DNA from: Campylobacter showae
GTDB taxonomy: Bacteria; Campylobacterota; Campylobacteria; Campylobacterales; Campylobacteraceae
Assembly: GCF_900573985.1 (NCBI RefSeq)
Contig: NZ_UWOK01000001.1
Coordinates: forward strand, 1,612,001-1,676,000
Direction: 5' to 3'
DNA length: 64,000 nt
Shown: one piece after another, positions 9,679 through 18,937 of the stretch
Numbering within the stretch: position 1 is the first letter of the stretch
Layout of the letters: each line of letters begins with the position of its first letter
Position numbers and translations under genes: made by a program
The notes under the pieces: generated by a model
The model's database searches: none
The model's input: the letters and a program-made list of their open reading frames with translations, nothing else
Told to the model about the DNA's origin: nothing

Positions 9679-11082
9679 CTAATTTATCGGTATAAAAATT
9701 TGATAATTATCGCTAAGGCGCGAGTACAAACGGTTCATGTCATTTGAAAACGCCGCAAACGCGTCTTTTTTACTGATCTTTTTCGTAAACGGCACGAACT
9801 GGAGCAAATTTCGCTCTTTTTTTAGCCTTAAAATCGGATTTGAGTTTTTATCCTCCACAACCTCGATCTTACGCCCGAAAATCTTAGCCAAGCTATCAAA
9901 ATGCTCCTCCATCTCCTCGTCTGCGCCGTTTCGGCCGAAGTGATAAAGGGTGATAGGCATATCAAGCTGCGAGCAGCAGTCCATGATGACGGCCGATTGG
10001 CTCTCTATCTCATCGCCAAAACCGCTACTTAGCACCACACCCTTTTTGATCTCGTCGATGTCGCTTTTACCGATGGCGGCGACTGGTTTTTTTAGCTCGA
10101 AAAGCAGCCTTTTGTGCGCGGAGAAAAATTTATTGTCCGTCACCACTAGCCCGACGTCGTTTTTAAAAACATCGTCTTTTATCTGCCCTACTCCGCCTCC
10201 GAAATAATCAAACATCACTGTCGCCATCTCGTCGTTTACGGACTTTAGCCTTTCGTAGGCTAAATTTAGCGCAGGATTTACGACCTTGACGAAAAGGCGC
10301 CTGTTGTTTAGCTTTTCGTGCAGTTTTAGACTCTGCTCAAGCAGCCTTATGCACAGCTTTTCGCCCATCTTTTTCATGTCTAAAAACAGATAAATATTAT
10401 GCCCAAACGGGTTTGGAAACTGCCCCGTTTCTTTTTTTACGCTTCTAAATACGCTTAAAAGCACGCTTGGTTCGCCCACTATTAGCAAAACGTCACCCGG
10501 CAGGATCATTAAATTTGGCTTTGCGATCATGAAATTTGAACCGCGATAAATCATCGCTATGCGCCATTTTTTCTGCGTTATCGAGCTGATATGACGGTAC
10601 ATAAAGGAGCTGCCTATGGGCACCTTTACTTCCATTATCTCGCCCTTGCCAAGGCCTAGGTTGTCGGCTACTACGGGAATATCCGGTAAAAAGTCCATGA
10701 GCCTAGCCGTTAGCACCGCTCGCGCGTCCAAGACCGTTAGGTGCGAGTCGTCCTCTAACCCGCCTAGCCCCCACAGATCCAGCATCAAAATTTCCGTTTT
10801 TTTGCTGATTTGACGCAGGTTGTTATAGACGCTGACCGTATCAAAGCCGTCTTTTAGCATTATCATAAACTGGCTGAAATAACCGCTGGCTACTTGCCTC
10901 AGTCTATCAAGGCTCGTGGGATCAAAGCGGTAAAAGGTAAAATTTTCTAAATTTACGTCCGAGTAATCCTCGTCTCCGCAAGCGATAACTACGTAGTTAT
11001 GCGTGCTGCTTCTGCTTACGAATAGTCTTTCTAAGAAATGTTTCGCTACAATGCCGTCCGCAACTATCAAGATATTTTTCAT
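9679..11082 (-). CDS. RCK/TrkA-domain regulatory protein
   Basis: 467-aa soluble protein with potassium-channel-regulator (RCK) architecture. The N-terminus MKNILIVADGIVAKHFLERLF resembles a Rossmann-type RCK_N domain without the usual GxGxxG. Residues about 150-215 (GEIMEVKVPIGSSFMYRHIS ... LPGDVLLIVGEP) are a typical TrkA_C fold. The second half (about 225-467) is an alpha/beta segment I do not recognise. No transmembrane helix is present, so if it controls ion flux it must act on a separate channel. A homologue sits beside tgt and aroB in C. jejuni and H. pylori as far as I recall. It is divergent from tgt across only 35 bases. Confidence 0.78.
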   Translation of the reverse strand: MKNILIVADGIVAKHFLERLFVSRSSTHNYVVIACGDEDYSDVNLENFTFYRFDPTSLDRLRQVASGYFSQFMIMLKDGFDTVSVYNNLRQISKKTEILMLDLWGLGGLEDDSHLTVLDARAVLTARLMDFLPDIPVVADNLGLGKGEIMEVKVPIGSSFMYRHISSITQKKWRIAMIYRGSNFMIAKPNLMILPGDVLLIVGEPSVLLSVFRSVKKETGQFPNPFGHNIYLFLDMKKMGEKLCIRLLEQSLKLHEKLNNRRLFVKVVNPALNLAYERLKSVNDEMATVMFDYFGGGVGQIKDDVFKNDVGLVVTDNKFFSAHKRLLFELKKPVAAIGKSDIDEIKKGVVLSSGFGDEIESQSAVIMDCCSQLDMPITLYHFGRNGADEEMEEHFDSLAKIFGRKIEVVEDKNSNPILRLKKERNLLQFVPFTKKISKKDAFAAFSNDMNRLYSRLSDNYQIFIPIN

Positions 11083-11117
11083 TAAAACTCCAAATTTAAA
11101 GGGACTATTATATCAAA

Positions 11118-12254
11118 ATGACTTTTAGTATAGATAAAACGGACGGTACGGCGCGCGCGGGCACGCTAATCACCGCTCACTCGACGATAAAAACGCCCGT
11201 GTTTATGCCAGTTGGTACCGTCGGCGCCGTAAAGAGCCTAGACGCGGTGGATATGATGCAGATTTTAGATGCCCAAATCATCCTAGGCAACACCTATCAC
11301 CTCTACTTGCGTCCTAGCAGCAAGGTCGTAAAAGAGCTCGGCGGCCTACACGGCTTTACTAAATTTAACCGCTCGTTTTTAACCGATAGCGGCGGTTTTC
11401 AGGCCTTTTCGCTAAGCAAAATCTCAAAACCGGACGAAAACGGCATCAAATTTAAAAGCCACATCGACGGCAGCGCGCACTATTTTACGCCGCGCTCGGT
11501 GCTAGATACCCAGTACGACCTAAACTCCGACATCATGATGATCCTAGATGATCTAGTAGCACTTCCCGCCGAAAAAAAGCGCGTGGAGCTAAGCATAAAA
11601 CGCACGATAAAATGGGCGCGAGAGGCGATAGATTATCATAAATTTAAGCAAAATAACGGCGAAGGGCTCTCGCAAAATATATTCGGCATAATCCAAGGCG
11701 GCACGGACGAGGCGGCGCGTAAATTTTGTGCCGAGGCTCTATGCGAGATGCCCTTTGACGGGCTTGCCATCGGGGGGCTTAGCGTAGGCGAAAGCAACCA
11801 AGAAATGTACGATACCGTGCAGGCCGTGATGCCCTACATCGACGCGGCGCGTCCGCGCTATCTCATGGGTGTAGGCACCCCCGAAGACCTCGTAGAAAAC
11901 GTGGCTCGCGGCGTGGATATGTTTGACTGCGTGATGCCGACGCGCAATGCGCGCAACGGCACGCTATTTACGAGTTTTGGCAAGATAAATATCAAGTCCG
12001 CGAGATTTGCAACCGACCGCGCTCCGATAGATCCCCAGTGTGACTGCTACGCGTGCCAAAACTACTCGCGCGCATATCTTAGCCACCTATACCGCGCCGG
12101 CGAGCTGACGTTTTTCCGACTAGCGAGCTTGCATAACTTGCATTATTATCTAAATTTGATGCGGCAGATGAGAGAAGCGATAATGGCGGGCGAATTTGAA
12201 AAATTTAGGCGAAATTTTTATGCTAAACACGGCAAAGACGCGCCGAGCATATAA
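11118..12254 (+). CDS. tgt: tRNA-guanine transglycosylase (queuine tRNA-ribosyltransferase)
   Basis: 378-aa bacterial Tgt, exchanging G34 for preQ1 in GUN anticodons on the route to queuosine. The nucleophile region [12 protein letters not shown] (D90) and the zinc site C308-x-C310-x2-C313 with H339 (CDCYAC ... LASLHN) are complete. IGGLSVGE and [11 protein letters not shown] are further family blocks. It is followed 9 bases later by a CorA-like gene, probably in one transcript. The pairing with the divergent RCK protein gene is conserved in related genera. Confidence 0.95.
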   Translation: MTFSIDKTDGTARAGTLITAHSTIKTPVFMPVGTVGAVKSLDAVDMMQILDAQIILGNTYHLYLRPSSKVVKELGGLHGFTKFNRSFLTDSGGFQAFSLSKISKPDENGIKFKSHIDGSAHYFTPRSVLDTQYDLNSDIMMILDDLVALPAEKKRVELSIKRTIKWAREAIDYHKFKQNNGEGLSQNIFGIIQGGTDEAARKFCAEALCEMPFDGLAIGGLSVGESNQEMYDTVQAVMPYIDAARPRYLMGVGTPEDLVENVARGVDMFDCVMPTRNARNGTLFTSFGKINIKSARFATDRAPIDPQCDCYACQNYSRAYLSHLYRAGELTFFRLASLHNLHYYLNLMRQMREAIMAGEFEKFRRNFYAKHGKDAPSI

Positions 12255-12263
12255 GGCAAAACC

Positions 12264-12956
12264 GTGAGCGAGCGCGATATCTCGGGGTACTTTTACGACG
12301 AGGAGTGCGAGTACGTCTATCTCGTCACGGACGGTAGCGAACAAAACTATAAATTTATCTTTAAAGATGACAAAATTTATGCACAGGACGGCAACCAGAG
12401 CGGCGCGGATGAGTTTATCCGCGTAGTAAAAAAGATAACGAGCGAGTTTCGCGCCAAGATCGCCGAGCACTCCGCCCAGCTTGAAAGCTACGAGAAAATC
12501 TACGCGGGCAAGAGGGATTTTACTAAATTTATCAAAAAGCACGCGGTCTTAAAATACGAAATACGCAAATTTCAAAACAAAATTTCGCACTTTTACGAGG
12601 CTCTGGCGATCTGTCAAAACGAAAGACCGGGGCTTAAAAAACAGCTCAAAAACTACGTCTACGAAGCCGGCGTGCTAAAAAATGCAGCCTGCGAAAACGC
12701 CGCTAGGATAGACGATATCTACGCGCATATACAGAGCCTAAAAAACGACAAAATCAACCGAAACATCTATATCCTGACGCTACTTTCGGCGCTATTTTTG
12801 CCGCTAAATTTTATCACGGGATTTTTCGGGATGAATACGAACGGGATGTTTTTAAACGGCTTTCAAAACGGCACGGCGATCGTCGCTGGATCTATGCTTG
12901 CACTTTTTGCGACGCTAGCGGGGCTATTTTATTTTCTAGGCAAACGGCGCGAGTAA
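12264..12956 (+). CDS. Short CorA-like divalent cation transporter
   Basis: 230-aa protein of the CorA/MRS2-like superfamily. A helical N-terminal part (about 60-165) leads to TM1 (LTLLSALFLPLNFITGFFG, about 174-190), the hallmark GMN motif in FGMNTNG, then TM2 (about 203-223) and a basic C-terminal tail. This is the pore-forming architecture, but the usual cytoplasmic alpha/beta domain is shortened (E. coli CorA is about 316 aa). Start codon is GTG 12264 with AAGG upstream, just after tgt. Magnesium or another divalent cation is the expected substrate. A 12-bp hairpin at 12970-13003 follows. Confidence 0.82.
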   Translation: MSERDISGYFYDEECEYVYLVTDGSEQNYKFIFKDDKIYAQDGNQSGADEFIRVVKKITSEFRAKIAEHSAQLESYEKIYAGKRDFTKFIKKHAVLKYEIRKFQNKISHFYEALAICQNERPGLKKQLKNYVYEAGVLKNAACENAARIDDIYAHIQSLKNDKINRNIYILTLLSALFLPLNFITGFFGMNTNGMFLNGFQNGTAIVAGSMLALFATLAGLFYFLGKRRE

Positions 12957-12969
12957 ATTTGCAAGGTCA

Positions 12970-13003
12970 TTTGACGGCTAGCTAAATTTAACTAGCCGTC
13001 AAA
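12970..13003. terminator. Hairpin between the convergent corA-like and tolC-like genes
   Basis: Perfect 12-bp inverted repeat TTTGACGGCTAG / CTAGCCGTCAAA with a 10-base loop, placed between convergent genes. This is the expected position for a bidirectional terminator, though a T tract is lacking. Confidence 0.55.
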
Positions 13004-13066
13004 TTCGCCGCAAATTTAACGCACTCCAAGCCAAAACCGCAAATCAGGCGCAAGACATAATCAAAT

Positions 13067-14410
13067 TTACTCCGCTTTTCCCGCCGCCGCTTTATAGATA
13101 CCGATTTCGTCTTGCAAAATTTTATATTTTTGCGCAAGTAGGCTGGTCCAGCCTTCAAGCAGCGAATTTTGCGCCTCCAGATAGTTTTTTAGCTCGGTTT
13201 TGCCGTAGTCGTATTTGAGTTTATATATGTCGCTGATAGAGCTTAGATTTCGCAAATTTTCGTTTAAATTTCGCAAAACCGCTTCATCTTTTTGCAGGTT
13301 TTTATAGCCAGCGTCGATCTCGTTTAGCGCGGTAGTTAGCGTCTGCGCGTAGTTTAGCTTCATCGTCTCAAACTCTAGCTCGGAGATTTTTAGCTTTGAT
13401 TTAAGCTTAGAGTAGTTTAAAAACGGCAAATTTATCGCGATATTTCCGCTTAAGAAATTTAGCTTAAGCCCCTCGCTCACGCTATCTCCGCTACCGCTAA
13501 GCCCTGCGCCTACCGTGATGCTTGGATAGAAGTTTTTTTCGCTAACCTTAACCCCTAAAAGCGCCTCTTTGATACGCGAAATCGCGGCTTGCAAATCAGG
13601 ACGCGCACCGATAACGTAAATCGGCACGTTTAAATTTACGCCCTGCGGCTGGATATCGCTAAAATTTCCGCTCAAATTTAAATCAAACTCGGGCCTAACG
13701 TTTAGCAGATTTCTTAGCGTTTTTTCCGCCTCGTCAAGACTCTTGCTCGCGTTTAAAATTCTATTTTTAGCCGAGATTACCGAGCTTTTTATTTGCTTTA
13801 GGCTTAGCTCTTCTTCTTTGCCGAGCTCAAATTTAGCCTTTACGATAGCTTCTAGCTCTTCGTAGTTTTTTAGCGTCTTTTCGTATAGATTTATGCTCTC
13901 TTTTTGATATTTTGCTTCAAAATACGCGTCCGCGACGGAGTTAATGAGCGCGATTCTGGCGGCCTCTAGGTCGTATTTAGTCGCATTTGCCTCCCACATG
14001 GCGGAGTCTGCGGAGTTTGCGAGCTTGCGCCACAGATCGATCTCGTAGCTTAGCGAGATGCCGCTTTTATAGCTCTCGCTCCAGCTACCGCCCGTTTTTA
14101 TATTTTTACCCGTTTCCGCGCCCAAATTTGCGTTAAAGCTAGGCACGAGATCAGCCTGCAAGACGCCTGCTTGAGCTAGGGCTTTATTTACCGCGATGGC
14201 TGATTTTGCCAGATCGATATTATTTTTTAGCGCAAGGCCGATTAGCTCGTTTAGGCGCGCTTCGCCGTAGCCCGTCCACCACTCGCGGTTTATTTTTATA
14301 TCGGCGCTTGCGTCCTCTTTTAACAAAATTTGCTCGTAGTTTTCGTTTATCTGCGTTACAGCGCAGCCGCCGAGCAAAAAGGCGGCTAGGATTATGGAGA
14401 TTTTTTTCAT
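13067..14410 (-). CDS. TolC/NodT family outer-membrane efflux lipoprotein
   Basis: 447-aa outer-membrane channel component. The N-terminus MKKISIILAAFLLGGCAVTQ has a lipobox (LGGC), so the mature protein should be lipid-anchored at C16. Two long alpha-helical repeats follow, typical of OEP/TolC proteins (INREWWTGYGEARLNELIGLAL; LNYAQTLTTALNEIDAGYKN). It is the third gene of a macA-macB-OEP operon, starting 1 base after the macB stop, so it should form the outer channel for that pump. The equivalent C. jejuni cluster is, to my memory, Cj0606-Cj0608. Confidence 0.88.
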   Translation of the reverse strand: MKKISIILAAFLLGGCAVTQINENYEQILLKEDASADIKINREWWTGYGEARLNELIGLALKNNIDLAKSAIAVNKALAQAGVLQADLVPSFNANLGAETGKNIKTGGSWSESYKSGISLSYEIDLWRKLANSADSAMWEANATKYDLEAARIALINSVADAYFEAKYQKESINLYEKTLKNYEELEAIVKAKFELGKEEELSLKQIKSSVISAKNRILNASKSLDEAEKTLRNLLNVRPEFDLNLSGNFSDIQPQGVNLNVPIYVIGARPDLQAAISRIKEALLGVKVSEKNFYPSITVGAGLSGSGDSVSEGLKLNFLSGNIAINLPFLNYSKLKSKLKISELEFETMKLNYAQTLTTALNEIDAGYKNLQKDEAVLRNLNENLRNLSSISDIYKLKYDYGKTELKNYLEAQNSLLEGWTSLLAQKYKILQDEIGIYKAAAGKAE

Positions 14411-14411
14411 T

Positions 14412-16349
14412 TTATTCCCTTGTTAGAGCGTCGATCGGATTTAGTTTTGAGGCGCTGCGAGCCGGCATGTAGCCAAATATCACGCCTATCGCGCTAGAAA
14501 CCACAAGCGCTACCACGATAGAAGTCTGCGAAAATATCATCTTGACGCCGGGCGCGAAATTTTCCGCTAGATAGCCGATGCCAAATGCTGTCCCGACGCC
14601 GATTAGTCCGCCGATGAGACACAGTAGCACCGCCTCGATCAAAAACTGCTCGAGGATATTTCCTTGACGCGCGCCGATCGCCATCCTGATGCCGATTTCC
14701 TTGGTGCGCTCGGTTACGGAGACTAGCATGATGTTCATCACGCCGATACCGCCCACTAGCAGCGAGATAAAAGCGATACAAGAGATCAGTAGCGTCATGG
14801 TTCTAGTAGTCTCCTCGATCGTTTTTTTGATCGTGTCGGAGTTTCTGGTGAAAAAGTCTTTTTTGCCGTGCTTTGCGGTTAAAATTTCAGTTAAACTCTG
14901 CTCGGCGATTTGCGCGTTTACGTTATCTTTTACCTTAACCGTGATAGATGATAGATGCCTATCGCCCGTTAGTTTGTTTATAACCGCGGTATATGTAGAA
15001 AACGTGCGCAGAGTGCTGGAGTCTGCGAACATATTGTCGTTTTTTGCCACTACGCCGATGATTTTAAAGGGGCGTTTGTTAAAAAGCACGGTCTTGCCTA
15101 ACGGATCTTCGTCTGCGAAAAACTGCTCTCTAGTTGGCTGATCTATCACGATTACAGACGCCGACTCTGCGACCTCTTGGGCGGTAAATACCCGCCCGGC
15201 CTCGACCTTGTAGCCCATGACGTTTAGGCTCTCCTCGCTGCCGCCCCTAATCGTAGCCGAGGCTGATTTGTTACCGTAGGTGAGCGTGCCGCTAGCAGAG
15301 GCGTTTGGCGTGACGCTATCTAGATAGTCTTGCTTAGATAGCATTGCCGCGTCGCTAACGGTCAAATTTTTCACCCGCTCCGAGCGCATATCGCCAAAAC
15401 CCTTGCCGTTTAGGATATCGATCGTGTTCGTTCCGATACCGCGGATATCCGAGAGGATCTGCTCTTGCGAGCCCTGCCCAAGCGCTACGACGCAGATAAC
15501 CGAAGTGATGCCGATGATGATGCCAAGCATCGTTAGCGCCGAGCGAAGTTTGTGGCTAAGTATCGCGTTTATCGACATTTTAAAGCTCTCGATAAACTGA
15601 TCTTTATAAAAGCTAAAGATATTTTTTTGCTTCGGCGACGGTTTTTCGGATGCGAAAATTTCCTCGCTTTTTACCGTATCGCTCAAAATTTTACCGTCTT
15701 TTATCTCGATGACGCGGTTTGCGTATGCGGCTATATTTGGGTCGTGCGTGACGATGATGATAGTGTGACCTTGTTTGTGCAAATTCGTTAAAATTTCCAT
15801 CACCATGAGGCCGCTTTTGCTATCTAGCGCGCCAGTAGGCTCGTCTGCTAGGATGATCTCGCCGCCGTTTATGAGCGCTCTAGCGATCGAGACTCGCTGT
15901 TGCTGCCCGCCGCTAAGTTTGCTAGGCAAATTTTGCAGCTTTTTGCCAAGCCCCAAACCTTCTAAAAGCTCGCCGGCCTTTTTCTCGCGCTCTTTTTTAG
16001 AAACACCCGCATACACGCTAGGCAAAGCCACGTTTTGCAGCGTAGTTAGAGTAGATAGAAGGTTATAGCGCTGAAATATAAAGCCGAATTTTTCTCTGCG
16101 CAGACGCGCTAGCTCGTCGCCTTCAAATTTAGATATGTCGCGCTCTTCTAGCAGATACTGCCCGCCGCTTGGGTTGTCTAGGCAGCCAAGGATGTTCATG
16201 AGCGTAGATTTTCCCGAGCCGCTTTGACCGATGATAGCGATAAACTCGCCCTTTTTTATGGTTAAATTTACGTCCTTTAGCGCGTCAAATACGTTATCGC
16301 CGAGTTTAAATTTCTTGCTTAAATTTTTAAGTTCTATCAAATTTTTCAA
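14412..16349 (-). CDS. macB: MacB-type ABC transporter, ATPase-permease fusion
   Basis: 645-aa type VII ABC transporter: an N-terminal ATPase with Walker A GQSGSGKST (41-49), signature LSGGQQQRVSIARAL and Walker B ILADEPTGALDS, then TM1 near residue 270 (LTMLGIIIGITSVICVVAL), a large periplasmic domain (about 295-515) and three C-terminal membrane helices with the ERTKEIGIRMAIGAR FtsX motif. It acts as a mechanotransmitter with MacA and a TolC-like channel, exporting substrates from the periplasm such as macrolides, lipopeptides or heme precursors in other species. The substrate here is unknown. It is flanked by macA (9 bases upstream) and the OEP gene. Confidence 0.93.
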   Translation of the reverse strand: MKNLIELKNLSKKFKLGDNVFDALKDVNLTIKKGEFIAIIGQSGSGKSTLMNILGCLDNPSGGQYLLEERDISKFEGDELARLRREKFGFIFQRYNLLSTLTTLQNVALPSVYAGVSKKEREKKAGELLEGLGLGKKLQNLPSKLSGGQQQRVSIARALINGGEIILADEPTGALDSKSGLMVMEILTNLHKQGHTIIIVTHDPNIAAYANRVIEIKDGKILSDTVKSEEIFASEKPSPKQKNIFSFYKDQFIESFKMSINAILSHKLRSALTMLGIIIGITSVICVVALGQGSQEQILSDIRGIGTNTIDILNGKGFGDMRSERVKNLTVSDAAMLSKQDYLDSVTPNASASGTLTYGNKSASATIRGGSEESLNVMGYKVEAGRVFTAQEVAESASVIVIDQPTREQFFADEDPLGKTVLFNKRPFKIIGVVAKNDNMFADSSTLRTFSTYTAVINKLTGDRHLSSITVKVKDNVNAQIAEQSLTEILTAKHGKKDFFTRNSDTIKKTIEETTRTMTLLISCIAFISLLVGGIGVMNIMLVSVTERTKEIGIRMAIGARQGNILEQFLIEAVLLCLIGGLIGVGTAFGIGYLAENFAPGVKMIFSQTSIVVALVVSSAIGVIFGYMPARSASKLNPIDALTRE

Positions 16350-16358
16350 GACGTCGCC

Positions 16359-17570
16359 TTAGAACTTCATTCTTCTTTTTTCTTTTTCGAGCATTTCGCT
16401 GATTTCAGCCGCCGAATTTTGCTTCGTTACGACCTCCTCGCCCTCCTCTACTCCGCTTAAAATTTGAGTTTTTAGGCTATCGATTAGTCCCGTTTGCACC
16501 TCTCTTCGCTCCGCTGTTTCTAGCCCGTTTTTGTCTCTTTTTAGCACGTAGACTACGCTTTTGCCCTCTTCATTTTTGACCGCTATTGAGGGCACTATGA
16601 CGGCGTCTTTAGCGCTATCTAGGATGATGGTATTTTGCGTGGTCATACCGATCCTTAGCGTGCCATCGGCATTATCCACGATAGCCTTGGCGTAGTAGTA
16701 AATCGCCGAACTACTCGAGCTTGAGGCGGTCGAGCCGGAGCTTGTGGTAGTGGTGTATTTGCCGTTGCTTAGCGTGGTTAGGCCCGGGTCTATCGAGCTA
16801 ATACGCGCGTGAAATTTACGATTCGGCTCGGAGAGTATCGAGTACTCGACCCTTGAGCCTACTTTTATCTTCGTGATGTCGCCCTCAGCGATCTCCATTT
16901 TTAGCTGAACTTTGCTTAGATCGGCGATATTTACGATGGTTGGCGTGGTTTGGTTTGAGTTTACGGTTTGCCCCTCCTCGACTTGCACGGAGACCACGAC
17001 GCCGCCTTTTGGAGCGGTGATTTTAGTGTAGCCAAGATCTATCTGAGCGGTGTTTAGAGAGATTTTAGCCTGCACGATTTGCGCCTCGATCTCTTTTAGC
17101 GAAGCTTCGTTTGCGGCTAGGGTATTTTTAGCGTTTTCAAACTCCTCTTTCGAGGTTGCATTTTTGGCGAAAAGCTCTTGCTCGCGCTTAAATTTGGTCT
17201 TTGAAATCTCAAGCGCGACTTTGGCTGAATTTAACTTCGCTTCGTAAATTCCAAGCTGGGCTTTTTTGGTATCTACGTTATTTTGCTGGGTCGCCGAGTC
17301 GATTTCAGCGATCATATCGCCCGCCTTTACGACGTCGCCAAGTTTGACGTATAGTTTTTTGATCTGACCGCCGACCTGTGCGCCCACGTCGATTAGCTCG
17401 GTAGCGTAGATCTCGCCGTTGCTTTCGATACTTTTTACGAGTTCGCCGCGAACGGCTTTTGAGGTGATAAACTGATCGCCTTGCGGGACGTTAAAATTTT
17501 TATCGTAAAAATAGTAACCAACCCCTGCCAGCACGGCTAAAACTGCGATAAATTTGATAAGTTTTTTCAT
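16359..17570 (-). CDS. macA: MacA-type periplasmic adaptor
   Basis: 403-aa membrane-fusion protein. One N-terminal anchor (LIKFIAVLAVLAGVGYYFYD, 4-23) precedes a biotinyl-lipoyl domain (VGAQVGGQIKKLYVKLGDVV), a helical hairpin (about 95-175), the second lipoyl half (GYTKITAPKGGVVVSVQVEEG), a beta-barrel and the membrane-proximal domain. A Ser/Thr-rich insert (TTTSSGSTASSSSSSAIYYY, about 268-292) interrupts the beta-barrel. It is the first gene of the export operon. The upstream region has a clear -10 TATAAT and a tandem GTTAAG repeat, listed separately. Confidence 0.92.
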   Translation of the reverse strand: MKKLIKFIAVLAVLAGVGYYFYDKNFNVPQGDQFITSKAVRGELVKSIESNGEIYATELIDVGAQVGGQIKKLYVKLGDVVKAGDMIAEIDSATQQNNVDTKKAQLGIYEAKLNSAKVALEISKTKFKREQELFAKNATSKEEFENAKNTLAANEASLKEIEAQIVQAKISLNTAQIDLGYTKITAPKGGVVVSVQVEEGQTVNSNQTTPTIVNIADLSKVQLKMEIAEGDITKIKVGSRVEYSILSEPNRKFHARISSIDPGLTTLSNGKYTTTTSSGSTASSSSSSAIYYYAKAIVDNADGTLRIGMTTQNTIILDSAKDAVIVPSIAVKNEEGKSVVYVLKRDKNGLETAERREVQTGLIDSLKTQILSGVEEGEEVVTKQNSAAEISEMLEKEKRRMKF

Positions 17571-17600
17571 TATTTCTCGCTTTTTTAAATTTAACGCGAG

Positions 17601-17634
17601 ATTATATACAAAAATGCGTTAAGGCGATGTTAAG
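17601..17634 (-). promoter_or_regulatory. macA promoter with tandem GTTAAG operator
   Basis: On the minus strand a -10 TATAAT occupies 17606-17601. Just upstream of it on the plus-strand coordinates lie two copies of GTTAAG at 17618-17623 and 17629-17634, an 11-base period, with 11 bases between the nearer copy and the -10. Direct hexamers at one helical turn are typical of OmpR/PhoB-type response regulators. The regulator is not identified. Confidence 0.5.
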
Positions 17635-17675
17635 TAATTCAATTAAATTTTATTTTTCTTTAATGCGAGCCGCCG

Positions 17676-17681
17676 TATAAT
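17676..17681 (+). promoter_or_regulatory. -10 box of the AEC transporter gene
   Basis: Consensus TATAAT 29 bases before the ATG at 17710, in the divergent macA/AEC intergenic region. It would give a leader of about 22 bases. No good -35 is visible, which is usual for Campylobacter sigma-70 promoters. Confidence 0.5.
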
Positions 17682-17709
17682 CGGTTTTTTAAAATTTATA
17701 ACTCGGATT

Positions 17710-18627
17710 ATGCAAATGTTTACGCAATTATTATCCATTTTTATCATTATCGCTTCGGGCTACGGGGCGAAAAAATTTAAAGTCTTCGAGCAAAAAAACG
17801 CCTCCGTATTCATAAACTACGCGCTTTGCTTCGCGCTTCCGGCGCTGATTTTCGACAAAATTTACCACGTAAACATCGACACTACGCTTATCAACGTCAT
17901 CGCCACGGGCTTTGCTTGTTCGATGCTGGGCGCTGCGGCGATATTTTTGGCGTGCAGATTTTTAAAATTTAACAAAGCCACGACCGTGAGCGCCGTACTG
18001 CTTGGGATGTTCGGAAATACCGTATTTATGGGTATGCCTATCATCAAAGGCTTTTTCGGCGAGGACGCGATGAACGAAGTTATCTTTTACGATCAGTTAG
18101 CCACCTCGATCCCGATTAGCATTTTTGGGCCTTTTATCCTGGCTTTCGGCGCTCCGGCAAAGGTTTCGCTCGTGCAAAACGTGATGAAAGTAGTCAAATT
18201 TCCTCCTTTCGTCGCGCTCATCTTAGGCTTTTTGCTTCGCGGCGTTCCGCTTCCAAAGGTGCTATTTGACGCACTTACGCTTTTTGCGCAAAGCGTCGTT
18301 CCGGTAGCTCTTTTTGCGATCGGCATCGGACTTGGATTTCGCAGTATCAAGAGCTGCTATAAATCAACTGCAGTGGTAATCGCAGGCAAGATGTTGCTAG
18401 CGCCTTTTATTTTTATATTAGTCACGATAGTTTTTAGCGTAAATTTCGGTCAAATTTGGATGATAGGCATCCTGCAGTGCGCCATGCCGCCGATGGTGCT
18501 AGCAAGCGCGATGATCATGAAGGCAGAGCTTGATAGCCAGCTAGCAGTCGCCGCCGTGGCCGTGGGAGTGGCGTTTAGCTTTATTAGCCTGCCGCTTTTA
18601 TCATACGTTTTTAGTTTGATGGCTTAA
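17710..18627 (+). CDS. AEC (auxin efflux carrier) family transporter
   Basis: 305-aa membrane protein of the AEC family, secondary transporters that in bacteria move organic acids such as malate or malonate. About ten hydrophobic segments run through the protein in two halves. Recognisable blocks are YALCFALPALIFDKI near the N-terminus, GMFGNTVFMGMPIIKGFFGEDA near residue 100, and the second-repeat ILQCAMPPMVLASAMIMKAELD near residue 258. It starts opposite macA with its own -10 box. The stop is at 18627 and the next operon's control region begins immediately after it. Substrate unknown. Confidence 0.88.
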   Translation: MQMFTQLLSIFIIIASGYGAKKFKVFEQKNASVFINYALCFALPALIFDKIYHVNIDTTLINVIATGFACSMLGAAAIFLACRFLKFNKATTVSAVLLGMFGNTVFMGMPIIKGFFGEDAMNEVIFYDQLATSIPISIFGPFILAFGAPAKVSLVQNVMKVVKFPPFVALILGFLLRGVPLPKVLFDALTLFAQSVVPVALFAIGIGLGFRSIKSCYKSTAVVIAGKMLLAPFIFILVTIVFSVNFGQIWMIGILQCAMPPMVLASAMIMKAELDSQLAVAAVAVGVAFSFISLPLLSYVFSLMA

Positions 18628-18628
18628 A

Positions 18629-18646
18629 TTTCACGCTCGTTTCACG
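18629..18646 (+). promoter_or_regulatory. Tandem TTTCACG repeat upstream of the MXKDX/two-component operon
   Basis: Two exact 7-mers TTTCACG at 18629-18635 and 18640-18646, an 11-base period, start 46 bases before the ATG of the repeat protein. This is the arrangement expected of an OmpR-family operator and suggests autoregulation by the response regulator encoded two genes down. The -10 box is not clear (TAAACT at 18656-18661 or CATAAA at 18667-18672). Confidence 0.45.
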
Positions 18647-18691
18647 TTTCTTGGCTAAACTTCCATCATAAATTTTCTTAAAGGAGATGCT

Positions 18692-18937
18692 ATGAAAAAG
18701 TTAGCTTTAGTTGCGCTTAGCGCGTTGTTTGTTACAGGTTCTATCTTTGCCGCCGAGATGAAAGGCGATATGATGGAGAAAAAAGATACCATGATGGAAA
18801 AGAAGGACGCCATGATGGAGAAAAAAGACGATATGATGATAAAAAAGGACGAAATGAAGGGCGACATGAAAGAGATGAAAGACGATATGAGTAAAAAGAA
18901 AGATGACATGAAGGATATGAAAAAGGATAAGATGTAA
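18692..18937 (+). CDS. Exported Met/Lys/Asp heptad-repeat protein (pentapeptide MXKDX family)
   Basis: 81-aa protein. Residues 1-20 are a Sec signal peptide (MKKLALVALSALFVTGSIFA) cut at the AxA-like FAAE. The mature 60 residues are almost only M, K, D and E. Four near-exact heptads of the form MMEKKDx run first, followed by shorter MKxDM and MKKD units. This matches the family annotated in databases as pentapeptide MXKDX repeat protein. I count 16 methionines in the mature part. Nothing is known of its function; an extended charged helix binding metal (Cu, Ag via Met) or a periplasmic sensor ligand are possibilities only. AAGGAG precedes the ATG. Its stop codon overlaps the start of the response regulator, so the two are one operon. 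Confidence 0.8.
   Translation: MKKLALVALSALFVTGSIFAAEMKGDMMEKKDTMMEKKDAMMEKKDDMMIKKDEMKGDMKEMKDDMSKKKDDMKDMKKDKM

Noticed and set aside
18779..18930. CRISPR-like or tandem DNA repeat array
   Set aside because: The repeated DNA is in-frame coding sequence for MMEKKD heptads with variable bases between units; there are no conserved repeats with unique spacers.
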